Assembly: GCF_015221875.1 (NCBI RefSeq)
Contig: NZ_JACYGY010000001.1
Location: forward strand, 5,186,501-5,250,500
Reading direction: 5' to 3'
DNA from: Dyadobacter subterraneus
Lineage (GTDB): Bacteria; Bacteroidota; Bacteroidia; Cytophagales; Spirosomataceae
Length of the DNA stretch: 64,000 nucleotides
Shown: in pieces, positions 28,233 through 36,883 of the stretch
Layout of the letters: each line of letters starts with the position of its first letter
Position numbering within the stretch: position 1 is the stretch's first letter
Translations under genes and position numbers: made by a program
Notes under the pieces: generated by a model
Database searches by the model: none
What the model was told of the DNA's origin: nothing
What the model saw: the letters and a program-made list of their open reading frames with translations, nothing else

Positions 28233-28919
28233 CTACAAGTCAGCAATATAATTTCTCCCACCCAGATATTTCATTTGGCGTACAATCTGGTTTGTCCTTT
28301 TATTGACATATGGGGAAGGATTCTTGATGGAAAACCGAACCGGATTAGGCAGAACCGCTGCGATTCTTGCAGCTTCATAACGGGATAAATCCTTAGCAGA
28401 TTTTTTGTAAAATCGTTGGGAAGCAGCTTCCACGCCAAATGTCATTTTTCCCATTTCGGCCACATTCAGATATACTTCCAGAATCCGTTGTTTGTCCCAG
28501 ATCAATTCTATTAAAACCGTGAAATAAACTTCCAACCCCTTCCTGATATAACTTCTGCCGTGCCACAAAAAAACATTTTTGGCAACCTGTTGTGAAATGG
28601 TACTGGCGCCACGAACCCGTTTCCGCTTCTCAGTCATTGCATCATAAATTTCATCGAAATCAAATCCCCAGTGGTTCGGGAAATTCTGGTCTTCGGAGGC
28701 AACTACGGCCAGTGCCGCTTCTTTTGAAATATTATCGTAAGATTCCCAATCCTTATAAATTTTAGTATCCTCATCTACTCTAAACGCATCTATTTTTCGC
28801 GAGATCATAAAAGGTGTTACCCACACAGGAACAAATTTCAAAACCACGACCCAAATGATGGAAAAAGCAAAAAAGTAAATCAGGAATTTAAACGCATATA
28901 ACAGAAAACGGCGGAGCAT
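28233..28919 (-). CDS. mtgA: Monofunctional peptidoglycan glycosyltransferase
   Basis: 228 aa. One membrane helix at about 10-30 anchors a GT51 domain on the outer face of the inner membrane, where it polymerises lipid II into glycan strands. The catalytic Glu76 is in VVASEDQNFPNHWGFD, and the family motifs GASTISQQVAKNVFLW and LEVYLNVAEMG are present. No transpeptidase domain follows, hence monofunctional. It is convergent with ldhA and divergent from the DUF2851 gene. Confidence 0.95.
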   Translation of the reverse strand: MLRRFLLYAFKFLIYFFAFSIIWVVVLKFVPVWVTPFMISRKIDAFRVDEDTKIYKDWESYDNISKEAALAVVASEDQNFPNHWGFDFDEIYDAMTEKRKRVRGASTISQQVAKNVFLWHGRSYIRKGLEVYFTVLIELIWDKQRILEVYLNVAEMGKMTFGVEAASQRFYKKSAKDLSRYEAARIAAVLPNPVRFSIKNPSPYVNKRTNQIVRQMKYLGGRNYIADL

Positions 28920-29053
28920 ACAATAATTATTTCCTCAGGATAAGAAACCAAACCAACAAAAACACGTACAAAGAACAGAACTATTAAGGTTTGGACAAAG
29001 AATATCGACCCAGAAACACCATATTTTTTCTACACACACTATCTGTCAAGACT

Positions 29054-30364
29054 ATGAATGAAGATCTGCTCAGTTTTATATGGCAATTTCAATATTTCGA
29101 CGCGGCTAATTTGCAGACCGAAGCCGGAGAAACAATTCAGATAATTCGAACGGGCCATAAAAATACGAATGCCGGCCCGGATTTTTCCGATGCGAGAATT
29201 CGGATTGATGGTGTGGAATGGATCGGAACGGTCGAAATCCATACCAAATCATCTGACTGGCATCTGCATCAGCATAGCGAGGATGGTTCCTATGAAAGCG
29301 TGATTATGCATGTGGTTTGGGAAAATGATGTTCAAATTTTCAGACCCGATAAAACGTTGCTGCCGGTTTTATCACTCAAAGGTTTGGTGCGACTTTCCAT
29401 TTTGGATAGATATGCATCTTTAATGCATGCTCAGGATTTCTATGAAAGTCCTGGAATTGCTTGTCAGGAACAATTCCCGTCCGTAAATGAATTACAGAAA
29501 TTCTCAATGCTCGACCGGGTCTTACTGGAAAGACTTGAAAAAAAAGCATCAAAAGTACTCGAACTGTATCATGAGAATCAGCAGGATTGGGAAGAAACCG
29601 CCTATCAATGGCTTGGACAGCATTTCGGATTTAAACTAAATGATCCGGCATTTCTGCGCCTTACCCAGATCATTCCGTTGAAAATCTTGCAAAAACATCG
29701 CAGCCAATCCATTCAAATAGAAGCATTACTTTTTGGCAGTGCCGGGTTAATTCCAGACAAATCAGCGCTTGATGAAACAGAAGATTTATACATTGAAACA
29801 CTTCGGAGAGAATATCAATTTTTGGCAAACAAATACAGGATTTCCCATTTAAAGATGAACAATCATGAGTTCAAATTTCTGCGTTTGCGACCAGCCGGAT
29901 TTCCAACAATACGTATTTCTCAATTTGCAGATCTGATCACAAGAAACGGGACATTATTTTCTTCCATCACCTCCTCTGAAAATATAAAATCGCTTCATCA
30001 TTTGTTTAGTCTCAAACAATCTGATTACTGGATTTACCATTTTCAATTTGGGAAATTGTCAAAATCCAATGTTCCTGTAATGGGAAAAGATGCAATCAAT
30101 CTCTTGATTATCAATGCTGCGGTTCCACTGCTTGTCGCATATTCCAGACAACGGCAGCAACCGGATTTTCTGGATAAAGCATTATACCTGCTTTCAGAAA
30201 TCCCAGCAGAAAGCAACCGAATTACGAGAGAATGGGAAACGTTGGGAATGAAAGTAAAAACGGCCGCCGATTCCCAGTCACTTATTGAATGGTACAATCA
30301 TTATTGCACCAACAAAAAATGTCTGGAATGTACCGTGGGCGCCGCGCTGGTCCGTTCTACCTAA
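29054..30364 (+). CDS. DUF2851 family protein
   Basis: 436 aa from the ATG at 29054 (MNEDLLSFIWQFQYFDAANL); an upstream TTG start would add 21 residues not seen in the family. Family hallmarks are the GHKNTNAGPDFSDARIRIDG segment (about 35-54), HTKSSDWHLHQH and YESVIMHVVWENDV, and a Cys-rich end NKKCLECTVG. Cytoplasmic, function unknown; DUF2851 is found throughout Bacteroidota. Its stop codon overlaps the stop codon of the convergent membrane-protein gene. Confidence 0.85.
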   Translation: MNEDLLSFIWQFQYFDAANLQTEAGETIQIIRTGHKNTNAGPDFSDARIRIDGVEWIGTVEIHTKSSDWHLHQHSEDGSYESVIMHVVWENDVQIFRPDKTLLPVLSLKGLVRLSILDRYASLMHAQDFYESPGIACQEQFPSVNELQKFSMLDRVLLERLEKKASKVLELYHENQQDWEETAYQWLGQHFGFKLNDPAFLRLTQIIPLKILQKHRSQSIQIEALLFGSAGLIPDKSALDETEDLYIETLRREYQFLANKYRISHLKMNNHEFKFLRLRPAGFPTIRISQFADLITRNGTLFSSITSSENIKSLHHLFSLKQSDYWIYHFQFGKLSKSNVPVMGKDAINLLIINAAVPLLVAYSRQRQQPDFLDKALYLLSEIPAESNRITREWETLGMKVKTAADSQSLIEWYNHYCTNKKCLECTVGAALVRST

Positions 30365-30561
30365 ACTCTGCTGACTAAATTTACACCGGTAAGCAGGAAA
30401 ACAGAACCAACTAAAAACGGAACAACGGATTCCCATTTTGAAACGGTAAGCCCCAAAACCGGTTTTTCAGAAAGAAATGCGACACAGGCAAACAACAAAA
30501 CAGCAATCCCCAATAACGTCAGAAGTGCTCCGAAAAAACGTTTAAACTGTGTACTTTCCAT
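30361..30561 (-). CDS. Small two-helix membrane protein
   Basis: 66 aa with two hydrophobic helices (about 10-29 and 46-63) joined by a short polar loop (SEKPVLGLTVSKWES). No recognised domain. Its TAG stop shares bases with the TAA stop of the DUF2851 gene on the other strand (4-bp tail overlap), an arrangement that argues that both stops are real. ATG at 30561. Confidence 0.6.
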   Translation of the reverse strand: MESTQFKRFFGALLTLLGIAVLLFACVAFLSEKPVLGLTVSKWESVVPFLVGSVFLLTGVNLVSRV

Positions 30562-30657
30562 TGTAATAAGTATGAAGATTTTGTTTGATTTATTCAGGTC
30601 TGCAAAAATAGAGAATACCTCAATTTATTCAATGTATCAATTGAATATAAAAGTGCA

Positions 30658-32073
30658 TTATTGAACCGTTAAACCCATTTTTTTACCCTCTTCCACCATA
30701 AATGCATAGGCTTGTTCGTATTCGTTTGGAATAATTCCTTCCAGAATTGCTTCACGTATTATCTCTTTCATTACTCCTACTTCACGTGACGGCTTTAATC
30801 CAAAAGTTTCAATAATTATTTCTCCGGTAATCACAGGCTGAAAACTTCTCAGTTTATCGCGCTCTTCCAGGTCTTTCAGTTTTTGTTCAACAATATCAAA
30901 GTTGTGAAGAAACTTTTTGACCTTATCCGGATTTTTGGAAGTAATATCGGCACGACAAAGTTTCATCAAAGCCTCAATATCTTCTCCGGCTTCAACCAGA
31001 AGCCGACGCATAGCAGAATCTGTTATTTCTTCTCGCGACAAAACAATCGGGCGTAAATGCAGTCTGACCAGCTTTTTGACAAACCGCATTTTTTCATTCT
31101 GAGGTAATTTCATTCGTCTGAAAATCACCGGGACCATTCTCGCTCCGACTTCTTCATGATTATGAAAGGACCAGCCAACTTTTTTATCAAATCGTTTTGT
31201 TGCAGGCTTTGCGATGTCATGCAAAATAGCGGCCCAGCGCAACCAAAGATCATCCGTATTTTCAGATACATTGTCCAGCACCTGCAAAGTGTGATAGAAA
31301 TTATCCTTATGCCCTTTTCCTTCGATCGTTTCAACGCCCAGCAGCTCAATCATTTCAGGAAAAATGATTGCCAGAAGTCCCGCATGATATAAAAGTTTGA
31401 AGCCATAGGAAGGAACCGGCGACAAAATTATTTTATTCAATTCATCCGAAATCCGCTCCATGGAAACAATACTGATCCGGTCTTTCATGCTGATGATCGC
31501 ATCAAAAGTATCGGGTTCAATATCAAAATTAAGTTGTGTAGCAAACCGGATTGCGCGCATCATACGCAACGGATCATCTGAAAAGGTAATTCCAGGCTCC
31601 AAAGGCGTACGAATTATTTTTTTACGAAGATCTCGCATGCCTTCAAAAGGATCGATAAGTTCACCAAAATTGCTTCGGCTAAGACTTATCCCCATGGCAT
31701 TGATCGTGAAATCCCGGCGGTTCTGATCGTCTTTTAAGGTACCATCTTCTACCGCAGGTTTGCGGGAATCCGGACTATATGATTCTTTTCTCGCACCCAC
31801 AAATTCAACTTCAAGATCGCCCTGACGAATTTGTGCTGTACCAAAAGTTTTAAAAATACTTACATGCACATCTGGTCCAAGTTGCTGAGCAACAAGCTCT
31901 GCCAGCTCTATTCCGCTTCCGATGGAAACGATATCAATATCTTTACTTGGTCTTTTAAGTATCAGGTCACGAACGAAACCACCAATTATATATGCTTCAA
32001 CACCCAGCTCTGACGAAGCCTGGGCTACTATTTCCAGTATCGGGTAATTTATTAACTGTTCTTTAAAATTCAT
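30658..32073 (-). CDS. cca: CCA tRNA nucleotidyltransferase with HD domain
   Basis: 471 aa cytoplasmic class II nucleotidyltransferase that adds or repairs the 3' CCA of tRNA. Head domain: YIIGGFVRDLILKRPSKDID at about 30-50 with the GGxVRD flexible loop and the DxD metal pair. NRRDFTINAMG and the template-like FSDDPLRMMRAIRFATQ segment follow. An HD phosphohydrolase domain at about 255-375 carries RWAAILHDIAKP, a fusion common in Bacteroidota CCA enzymes. Monocistronic. Confidence 0.92.
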   Translation of the reverse strand: MNFKEQLINYPILEIVAQASSELGVEAYIIGGFVRDLILKRPSKDIDIVSIGSGIELAELVAQQLGPDVHVSIFKTFGTAQIRQGDLEVEFVGARKESYSPDSRKPAVEDGTLKDDQNRRDFTINAMGISLSRSNFGELIDPFEGMRDLRKKIIRTPLEPGITFSDDPLRMMRAIRFATQLNFDIEPDTFDAIISMKDRISIVSMERISDELNKIILSPVPSYGFKLLYHAGLLAIIFPEMIELLGVETIEGKGHKDNFYHTLQVLDNVSENTDDLWLRWAAILHDIAKPATKRFDKKVGWSFHNHEEVGARMVPVIFRRMKLPQNEKMRFVKKLVRLHLRPIVLSREEITDSAMRRLLVEAGEDIEALMKLCRADITSKNPDKVKKFLHNFDIVEQKLKDLEERDKLRSFQPVITGEIIIETFGLKPSREVGVMKEIIREAILEGIIPNEYEQAYAFMVEEGKKMGLTVQ

Positions 32074-32296
32074 GCCGCAAAGGTAAGGAATTCTTGTTCT
32101 TTACATTTATGACGAATTTAACGTCTTCTTAAAATTAAAACCAACATAAATTTTTTACTCTTCTTTACCGGTCACCTAAGCTGCTGTAAAAGGTTTGAAA
32201 TCTTTACATTTATTTCATATAAAAGTCGCAGCGGAATCAGAATTAAAACTGATTTTTGACAAAATATATCCTGAACCTTAATAATGTCTTTTAAAA

Positions 32297-33103
32297 ATGA
32301 AATATCCTTTTCTTAAATTTTCAATATACCTGCTCCTGTTTTTATTTCTGACCAATCTGACGGTTCATGCTCAGGATAACACCATCCATCTAATAGCTCA
32401 TAGAGGTGGAGTTGTCGACAGCACCTTCACTGAAAATGGCTTTCCTGCTTTGAAAAAAGCAAAGGAAAATAAATATGATATGATTGAAACGGATGTACGC
32501 GTTACAAAAGATGGCGTGCTAATTGCTAACCATGATGCAAATTTTGAAAGATACTATGGATTGAAAGAAAAAGTTACAGACATGAACTGGGCAGAAATTC
32601 AAAAACTTTCCAGTAAACTGGATGGAAATGCTCCGTTAAAACTGGAAACGGTTTTTCAATTTTGCAGTAAAAACAAGATGAATGTAATGCTGGATAATAA
32701 AATTGAAGGACCGAACACAGCAGTATTTAACCAACTGTTGGCACTGCTTGATCAATATCATTTACGGGAAAATGCGTTAATGATCGGTACAGATGCTTCT
32801 ACGGAATTTTTTACCGGCAAAATAAAACTTAGCTGTACAAGAAAACAGCTTGAAGAAAATAAAACCAGGAAAGATTACAAACCAGGACATTATTTCCTGT
32901 TTGAACGTCCGGCAAAAATTACACAAGACGATGTTAACTGGGCAAAGGATAACGGAATTTTGACTGTTGCGGCAATCAACAAATACCATTACAAAAATTC
33001 AGAGAATATGTACAAGGAAGCAAAAGACGATTGCGGCAAAATGATGTCTTTTGGAGTAAAATATTTTCAGATTGATTCTGAGTTCGCAGTTTTTCTAAAA
33101 TAG
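32297..33103 (+). CDS. Glycerophosphodiester phosphodiesterase family protein, secreted
   Basis: 268 aa with a signal peptide ending VHAQ. GDPD TIM barrel: the catalytic IAHRGG at about residues 33-38, the metal ligands in DMIETDVRVTKDGVLIANHD and LDNKIEG. It would hydrolyse glycerophosphodiesters or a related phosphodiester in the periplasm. The insertion and C-terminus are ordinary. It stands alone, with the small leftward gene at 33121-33285 converging on it. Confidence 0.85.
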   Translation: MKYPFLKFSIYLLLFLFLTNLTVHAQDNTIHLIAHRGGVVDSTFTENGFPALKKAKENKYDMIETDVRVTKDGVLIANHDANFERYYGLKEKVTDMNWAEIQKLSSKLDGNAPLKLETVFQFCSKNKMNVMLDNKIEGPNTAVFNQLLALLDQYHLRENALMIGTDASTEFFTGKIKLSCTRKQLEENKTRKDYKPGHYFLFERPAKITQDDVNWAKDNGILTVAAINKYHYKNSENMYKEAKDDCGKMMSFGVKYFQIDSEFAVFLK

Positions 33104-33120
33104 AAAAAGGGAAATTCCTA

Positions 33121-33285
33121 TCACCAAACCCACTGGGATTTCATATTTGCCTTTTGAAAAAGCGACCCGGATAACAACATAATGGTCAAATGTACTGGCC
33201 CCAAAAGAACCGTTGTAATAACCAATGCGGCCAGCAATACAATTCCAAGAAGCGTACGTATTAAAAACTCAGTAATGATGATCAT
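33121..33285 (-). CDS. Small membrane protein, 54 aa
   Basis: An ATG-to-TGA frame of 54 codons, too short for routine ORF cut-offs. It starts IIITEFLIRTLLGIVLLAAL, has a second hydrophobic part (VLLGPVHLTIMLLSG), a short basic tail (FQKANMKS) and ends QWVW. A near-consensus Bacteroidota promoter with TTTG-N19-TATCTTTG lies about 175 bp upstream on the same strand (33461-33491). No domain recognised. The promoter, the lack of another gene in the gap and the signal-anchor-like profile support it; conservation has not been checked. Confidence 0.5.
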   Translation of the reverse strand: MIIITEFLIRTLLGIVLLAALVITTVLLGPVHLTIMLLSGSLFQKANMKSQWVW

Positions 33286-33460
33286 GCTAATAGATAGGAT
33301 TTACCGTGAAAACTTGGTAATTGTGACATCCCATGTCACTTATATGTTGATATACGTTTAATTTCTTGGATTAGATCGAGGAGGAATTTAAATAAATCAA
33401 AAATAGTCTAAAAATTATTGAAATAGTAACTTTTAGATTATTTAATAACGGAGAGCAAAA

Positions 33461-33503
33461 CAAAGATATTAACAACTATTTGATTTTCAAATAGTTGTTA
33501 ATA
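33461..33503 (-). promoter_or_regulatory. Promoter overlapped by a 17-bp perfect palindrome
   Basis: On the minus strand the -33 box TTTG (33491-33488), a 19-bp spacer and the -7 box TATCTTTG (33468-33461) match the Bacteroidota sigma consensus exactly. A perfect inverted repeat with 17-bp arms (33467-33483 and 33487-33503) and a TTT centre covers the -33 box and the spacer, as an operator would. The predicted transcript runs left toward the 54-codon gene. The hairpin lacks a T-run, so terminator function for the haemoglobin gene is less likely. Confidence 0.5.
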
Positions 33504-33561
33504 AATAGATTAAAGAAATTATTTTTTGTAAAAAAGTAAGATTATTAAATAAGCCTGTAAA

Positions 33562-33933
33562 TTAGCTATTTACCATAAACAAAGCGGATTGTGGAAACCG
33601 GCTGAAAAGTTCTTTTTTCAGATCATCACTGATTGTCAGAGACGAAATTGCTCTGTCCATGCATGTTAGCCACGCAATTGCATCTTCTTCTGTAATCGGA
33701 TGTGGAATATGGCGGGCTCTTAATCTGGGGTGACCAAACACTTCTGAATATAAAGCAGGACCGCCTAAAAATTGGGTGAGAAAGAGGCGCTGTTTTTCCT
33801 TGATTTCATCTTTATCGCTTTTAAAAAGTCGGGAGATGAGCTCATGTGCAAACACGTGATCATAAAAACGATCCGTCAACAATCTCAAAGTTTCTTCCCC
33901 GCCTATACGGTCGTATAATGATAGTCCTTCCAT
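33562..33933 (-). CDS. Group 2 truncated haemoglobin
   Basis: 123 aa, cytoplasmic, full length for a 2-on-2 globin of group 2 (YjbI/HbO type). SLYDRIGGEETLRLLTDRFY opens helix B, FLTQFLGGPALYSEVFGHP is the E-helix region, and RARHIPHPITEEDAIAWLTC contains the proximal His and the group 2 Trp. Roles proposed for the family are oxygen or NO/peroxide chemistry. Monocistronic; the palindrome-covered promoter at 33461-33503 lies downstream on the same strand. Confidence 0.9.
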   Translation of the reverse strand: MEGLSLYDRIGGEETLRLLTDRFYDHVFAHELISRLFKSDKDEIKEKQRLFLTQFLGGPALYSEVFGHPRLRARHIPHPITEEDAIAWLTCMDRAISSLTISDDLKKELFSRFPQSALFMVNS

Positions 33934-34128
33934 GGTTCAAAATTCGTATTAAATATTTCCTTCCACAAGTAAAATTTCCTGCTTATGACAGATATCATGA
34001 TGCAACCACATCTCTTGTACTGAATTTTGAATAAGAAATAAGTATTCTTTTACATCCAATTTCTTTGTACTTAAATAAATCAAATCGCGTTATGCCGATT
34101 TCATTTCGTGATGTTTAATGATATAAAA

Positions 34129-35517
34129 ATGTACAAAAAATTTATTCTCCTGCTATTTTCTTTAATAATCTGGCATCATGATTTCGCCCAGAAAAAACAA
34201 TCGTCAACATCTGTCAAATTACAAAAACTATCGGTACCGAAAGACAGCCGTTATATAATGCAGGAAGATGGAAAACCATTTTTCTGGCTGGGCGACACAG
34301 CCTGGGAATTATTCCACCGTTTAACTTTCGACGAAGCTGAATTATATCTTAAAAACAGGGCGGCAAAAGGATTTAATGTGATTCAAAGTGTAGCACTTGC
34401 AGAATTTGACGGACTCATTCAGCCAGACCAACAGGGACAATTGCCTTTAATCAATAACGATCCGACAAAACCGAATGAGTTGTATTTTCAACATGTTGAA
34501 AAGGTCATTGATAAGGCAAATGAGCTCGGATTGTATGTTGGATTTTTACCTACCTGGGGCGACAAATTCAATAAAAAATGGGGTGTTGGGCCAGAGATTT
34601 TCACACCTGAAAACGCAAGAATTTATGGAGAATATTTGGGCAAGAAATTTAAAAACAAAAAGATCATCTGGATTCTTGGGGGAGACAGAAGTCCTGAAAA
34701 TGAAACTCATACAAAAATCATTGAAGCAATGGTTGCCGGAATAAAAGCGGCTGTCGGGAATGAGCAGATTATGAGTTATCATCCTAGTGGTGCAAGTTAT
34801 TCTTCGAAATATTTTCACAAAGAAAACTGGCTGAATGTCAATATGTTCCAATCCGGCCATAGTGAAAGAAACAGTAAAAATTATTTGATGATTCGTAACG
34901 ATTATAATCTTTCTCCACCAAAACCAACGCTCGATGGCGAACCACGTTACGAAGATCATCCGATTAACTGGAAACCCGAAGTGGGTTATTTCAATGATTT
35001 TGACGCCAGACAAGCGGCCTATTGGGCGGTACTTTCAGGTGCCTGCGGACATACATATGGCTGTCATGATATCTGGCAGTTTTTCAACTACGACAGAAAT
35101 CCGCCGGTTTCAGTTGCCAAGACAAACTGGAAAGTTGCCGTTGATTTTCCCGGCGCCTTCCAGGTGGGCTACATGAAGAAATTTCTGGAATCTCTGCCAT
35201 GGACAACACTCGTTCCGGATCAGTCCATCATTAAAAATGACAATCCGGAAGATGCTGGTTATCAAATTTCAGCCTTTTCTAAAAATAAAGATCTGCTAGT
35301 TGCTTACACGCCTTACGGCCGCAGCTTTAAAATCGACCTGAGTCAATTTACTTCTATATCATTAAATGCCTATTGGTTTAATCCAAGAGACGAGACAAAA
35401 GTTAAGATTGGAAACATCAAAAATGACGCAGTGACCGAATTTAAACCCTATGCCGCCGGTCCTGGAACCGACTGGATATTGGTGATTGCCGATTCAACAA
35501 AACCCTGGGGAAAATAA
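34129..35517 (+). CDS. GH140-like (apiosidase-type, DUF4038) glycoside hydrolase
   Basis: 462 aa from the ATG at 34129 (MYKKFILLLFSLIIWHHD); a GTG seven codons upstream is in frame. The signal peptide ends FAQ. The catalytic TIM barrel follows: PFFWLGDTAWELFHRLT at about 55-71, IIWILGGDRSPENE at about 180-193 (likely acid/base region) and PTLDGEPRYEDHP at about 265-277 with the probable nucleophile Glu. A C-terminal beta domain ends the protein. The family includes the apiosidase of rhamnogalacturonan II breakdown. No other pectin genes are nearby, so the substrate is open. Confidence 0.8.
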   Translation: MYKKFILLLFSLIIWHHDFAQKKQSSTSVKLQKLSVPKDSRYIMQEDGKPFFWLGDTAWELFHRLTFDEAELYLKNRAAKGFNVIQSVALAEFDGLIQPDQQGQLPLINNDPTKPNELYFQHVEKVIDKANELGLYVGFLPTWGDKFNKKWGVGPEIFTPENARIYGEYLGKKFKNKKIIWILGGDRSPENETHTKIIEAMVAGIKAAVGNEQIMSYHPSGASYSSKYFHKENWLNVNMFQSGHSERNSKNYLMIRNDYNLSPPKPTLDGEPRYEDHPINWKPEVGYFNDFDARQAAYWAVLSGACGHTYGCHDIWQFFNYDRNPPVSVAKTNWKVAVDFPGAFQVGYMKKFLESLPWTTLVPDQSIIKNDNPEDAGYQISAFSKNKDLLVAYTPYGRSFKIDLSQFTSISLNAYWFNPRDETKVKIGNIKNDAVTEFKPYAAGPGTDWILVIADSTKPWGK

Positions 35518-35526
35518 AAACAACGC

Positions 35527-36300
35527 TTATTCGAAACGCAAATGTTTTACAGATTCGCCGGATCTGGCCAGTTCGGTTAAGGATTCAATACCGATTTCCA
35601 GGTGCGTTGTGACATAATTGGTCGTTACTTTTTTATCACTTTCCTCGGTTTTAACACCTTCCGGAACCATCGGGTTGTCAGATACCAAAAGCAAAGCACC
35701 GTGTGGAATTGAATTGGCAAAACCAACAATGAAAATGGTAGCCGTTTCCATATCAATGGCCATGGCGCGGATGTCACGAAGATATTCTTTGAAGCTGTCA
35801 TCATGCTCCCAGATCCGGCGGTTGGTTGTATAAACTGTACCCGTCCAGTAATCCAGTTTGTGTTTGGCAATACTCGCAGAAACCGTACTTTGCAAACGGA
35901 AAGAAGGCAGTGCCGGAATTTCACTTGGCATATAATCATCGCTCGTACCTTCTCCGCGGATGGCCGCAATGGGAAGTATCAAATCTCCAACCTGCGTTTT
36001 TTTCAATCCACCACATTTCCCAAGAAAAAGTACAGCTTTGGGATTGATGGCAGAAAGCAAATCCATAACCGTCGCCGCCATCGGACTTCCCATACCAAAA
36101 TTGATAATGGTGATATCATTGGCGGTAGCCGTTTGCATTGCCCGTCCTGTGCCTTTCACTTCAACCCCAAACTTTTCCGCGAACATGGTCACGTAATTAA
36201 AAAAATTGGTAAGCAGTATATAACTTCCAAAATCTTCCACTGCTGTCCCGGTATACCGCGGAAGCCAGTTTTCTACAATTTGTTCCTTCGTTGTCATCAT
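35527..36300 (-). CDS. amn: AMP nucleosidase
   Basis: 257 aa cytoplasmic enzyme of the nucleoside phosphorylase fold that cleaves AMP to adenine and ribose 5-phosphate. TIINFGMGSPMAATVMDLL (about 93-111) and FLGKCGGLKK (about 120-129) form the phosphate and ribose sites, AIDMETATIFIVGFA carries the conserved MET segment, and LLLVSDNPM the purine-site Asp. The short form without the E. coli N-terminal regulatory domain is normal in Bacteroidota. Convergent with the GH140-like gene and divergent from the next. Confidence 0.88.
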   Translation of the reverse strand: MMTTKEQIVENWLPRYTGTAVEDFGSYILLTNFFNYVTMFAEKFGVEVKGTGRAMQTATANDITIINFGMGSPMAATVMDLLSAINPKAVLFLGKCGGLKKTQVGDLILPIAAIRGEGTSDDYMPSEIPALPSFRLQSTVSASIAKHKLDYWTGTVYTTNRRIWEHDDSFKEYLRDIRAMAIDMETATIFIVGFANSIPHGALLLVSDNPMVPEGVKTEESDKKVTTNYVTTHLEIGIESLTELARSGESVKHLRFE

Positions 36301-36347
36301 TTTTTTGGGTTTATTGGCATCACTGACTGTGATGACTATCTTCGCCT

Positions 36348-36806
36348 ATGGAATCATTAAATTTGCCTGCTTTCGAATATAAAGTTAAAGATGTAAGCGG
36401 GAAACCTTATATTTTTGACATTATACGAAGAAAATTTGTCTCTCTAACGCCTGAGGAATGGGTTCGGCAACATTTTATTCATTTGTTAATAAATCACTAC
36501 GGATATCCCAAGGCGCTTTTTGCCATTGAAACGGGTATGAAATATCATACGCTGGCCAAAAGGACGGATATAATGATACTCTCGAAAGACAGTTTGCCTT
36601 TTCTTCTGGTTGAATGCAAAGCGCCATTTATTCCTGTAAATGACATCACTTTTGCCCAAATCAGCCGCTATAATTTCACTTTGCAGCCAGCATATCTGGC
36701 AGTCACAAATGGCATGAGCCATTATTGTTTCAAGGTTGAAAATGGTCAGGTCAAATTTCTGGACGATTTTCCATTTTATAGAGAATGGAATAAAGAAGAA
36801 TTTTAG
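36348..36806 (+). CDS. Stand-alone HsdR N-terminal-like (type I restriction R_N) protein
   Basis: 152 aa that correspond only to the PD-(D/E)xK-type N-terminal region of type I restriction HsdR subunits: RTDIMILSKDSLPFLLVECK at about 74-93 has the D...E-x-K arrangement. No helicase domain, no HsdM or HsdS nearby. This small single-domain family is common in Bacteroidota next to housekeeping genes, so it is unlikely to be a restriction remnant. A role in DNA cleavage or repair is possible but unproven. Closed by the hairpin at 36817-36852. Confidence 0.8.
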   Translation: MESLNLPAFEYKVKDVSGKPYIFDIIRRKFVSLTPEEWVRQHFIHLLINHYGYPKALFAIETGMKYHTLAKRTDIMILSKDSLPFLLVECKAPFIPVNDITFAQISRYNFTLQPAYLAVTNGMSHYCFKVENGQVKFLDDFPFYREWNKEEF

Positions 36807-36816
36807 CCCTAAAAAA

Positions 36817-36852
36817 GAAAAGCCTGCCAACAACATTGTCGGCAGGCTTTTT
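36817..36852. terminator. Terminator between HsdR_N-like and YceI genes
   Basis: Stem AAAAGCCTGCC / GGCAGGCTTTT with a loop containing a further small pairing, A-run before and T-run after, usable by both convergent genes. Confidence 0.85.
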
Positions 36853-36883
36853 CAAAGAGGGTTACTCAAATATTTTGATGCAA

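Noticed and set aside
33467..33503. Terminator of the truncated haemoglobin gene
   Set aside because: The hairpin lies 59 bp beyond the stop and lacks a T-run on the minus strand; it coincides with a consensus promoter, so an operator is more likely.
36348..36806. Remnant of a type I restriction-modification system
   Set aside because: The protein is intact with normal start, stop and terminator, no HsdM/HsdS traces flank it, and the short form is a known free-standing family.
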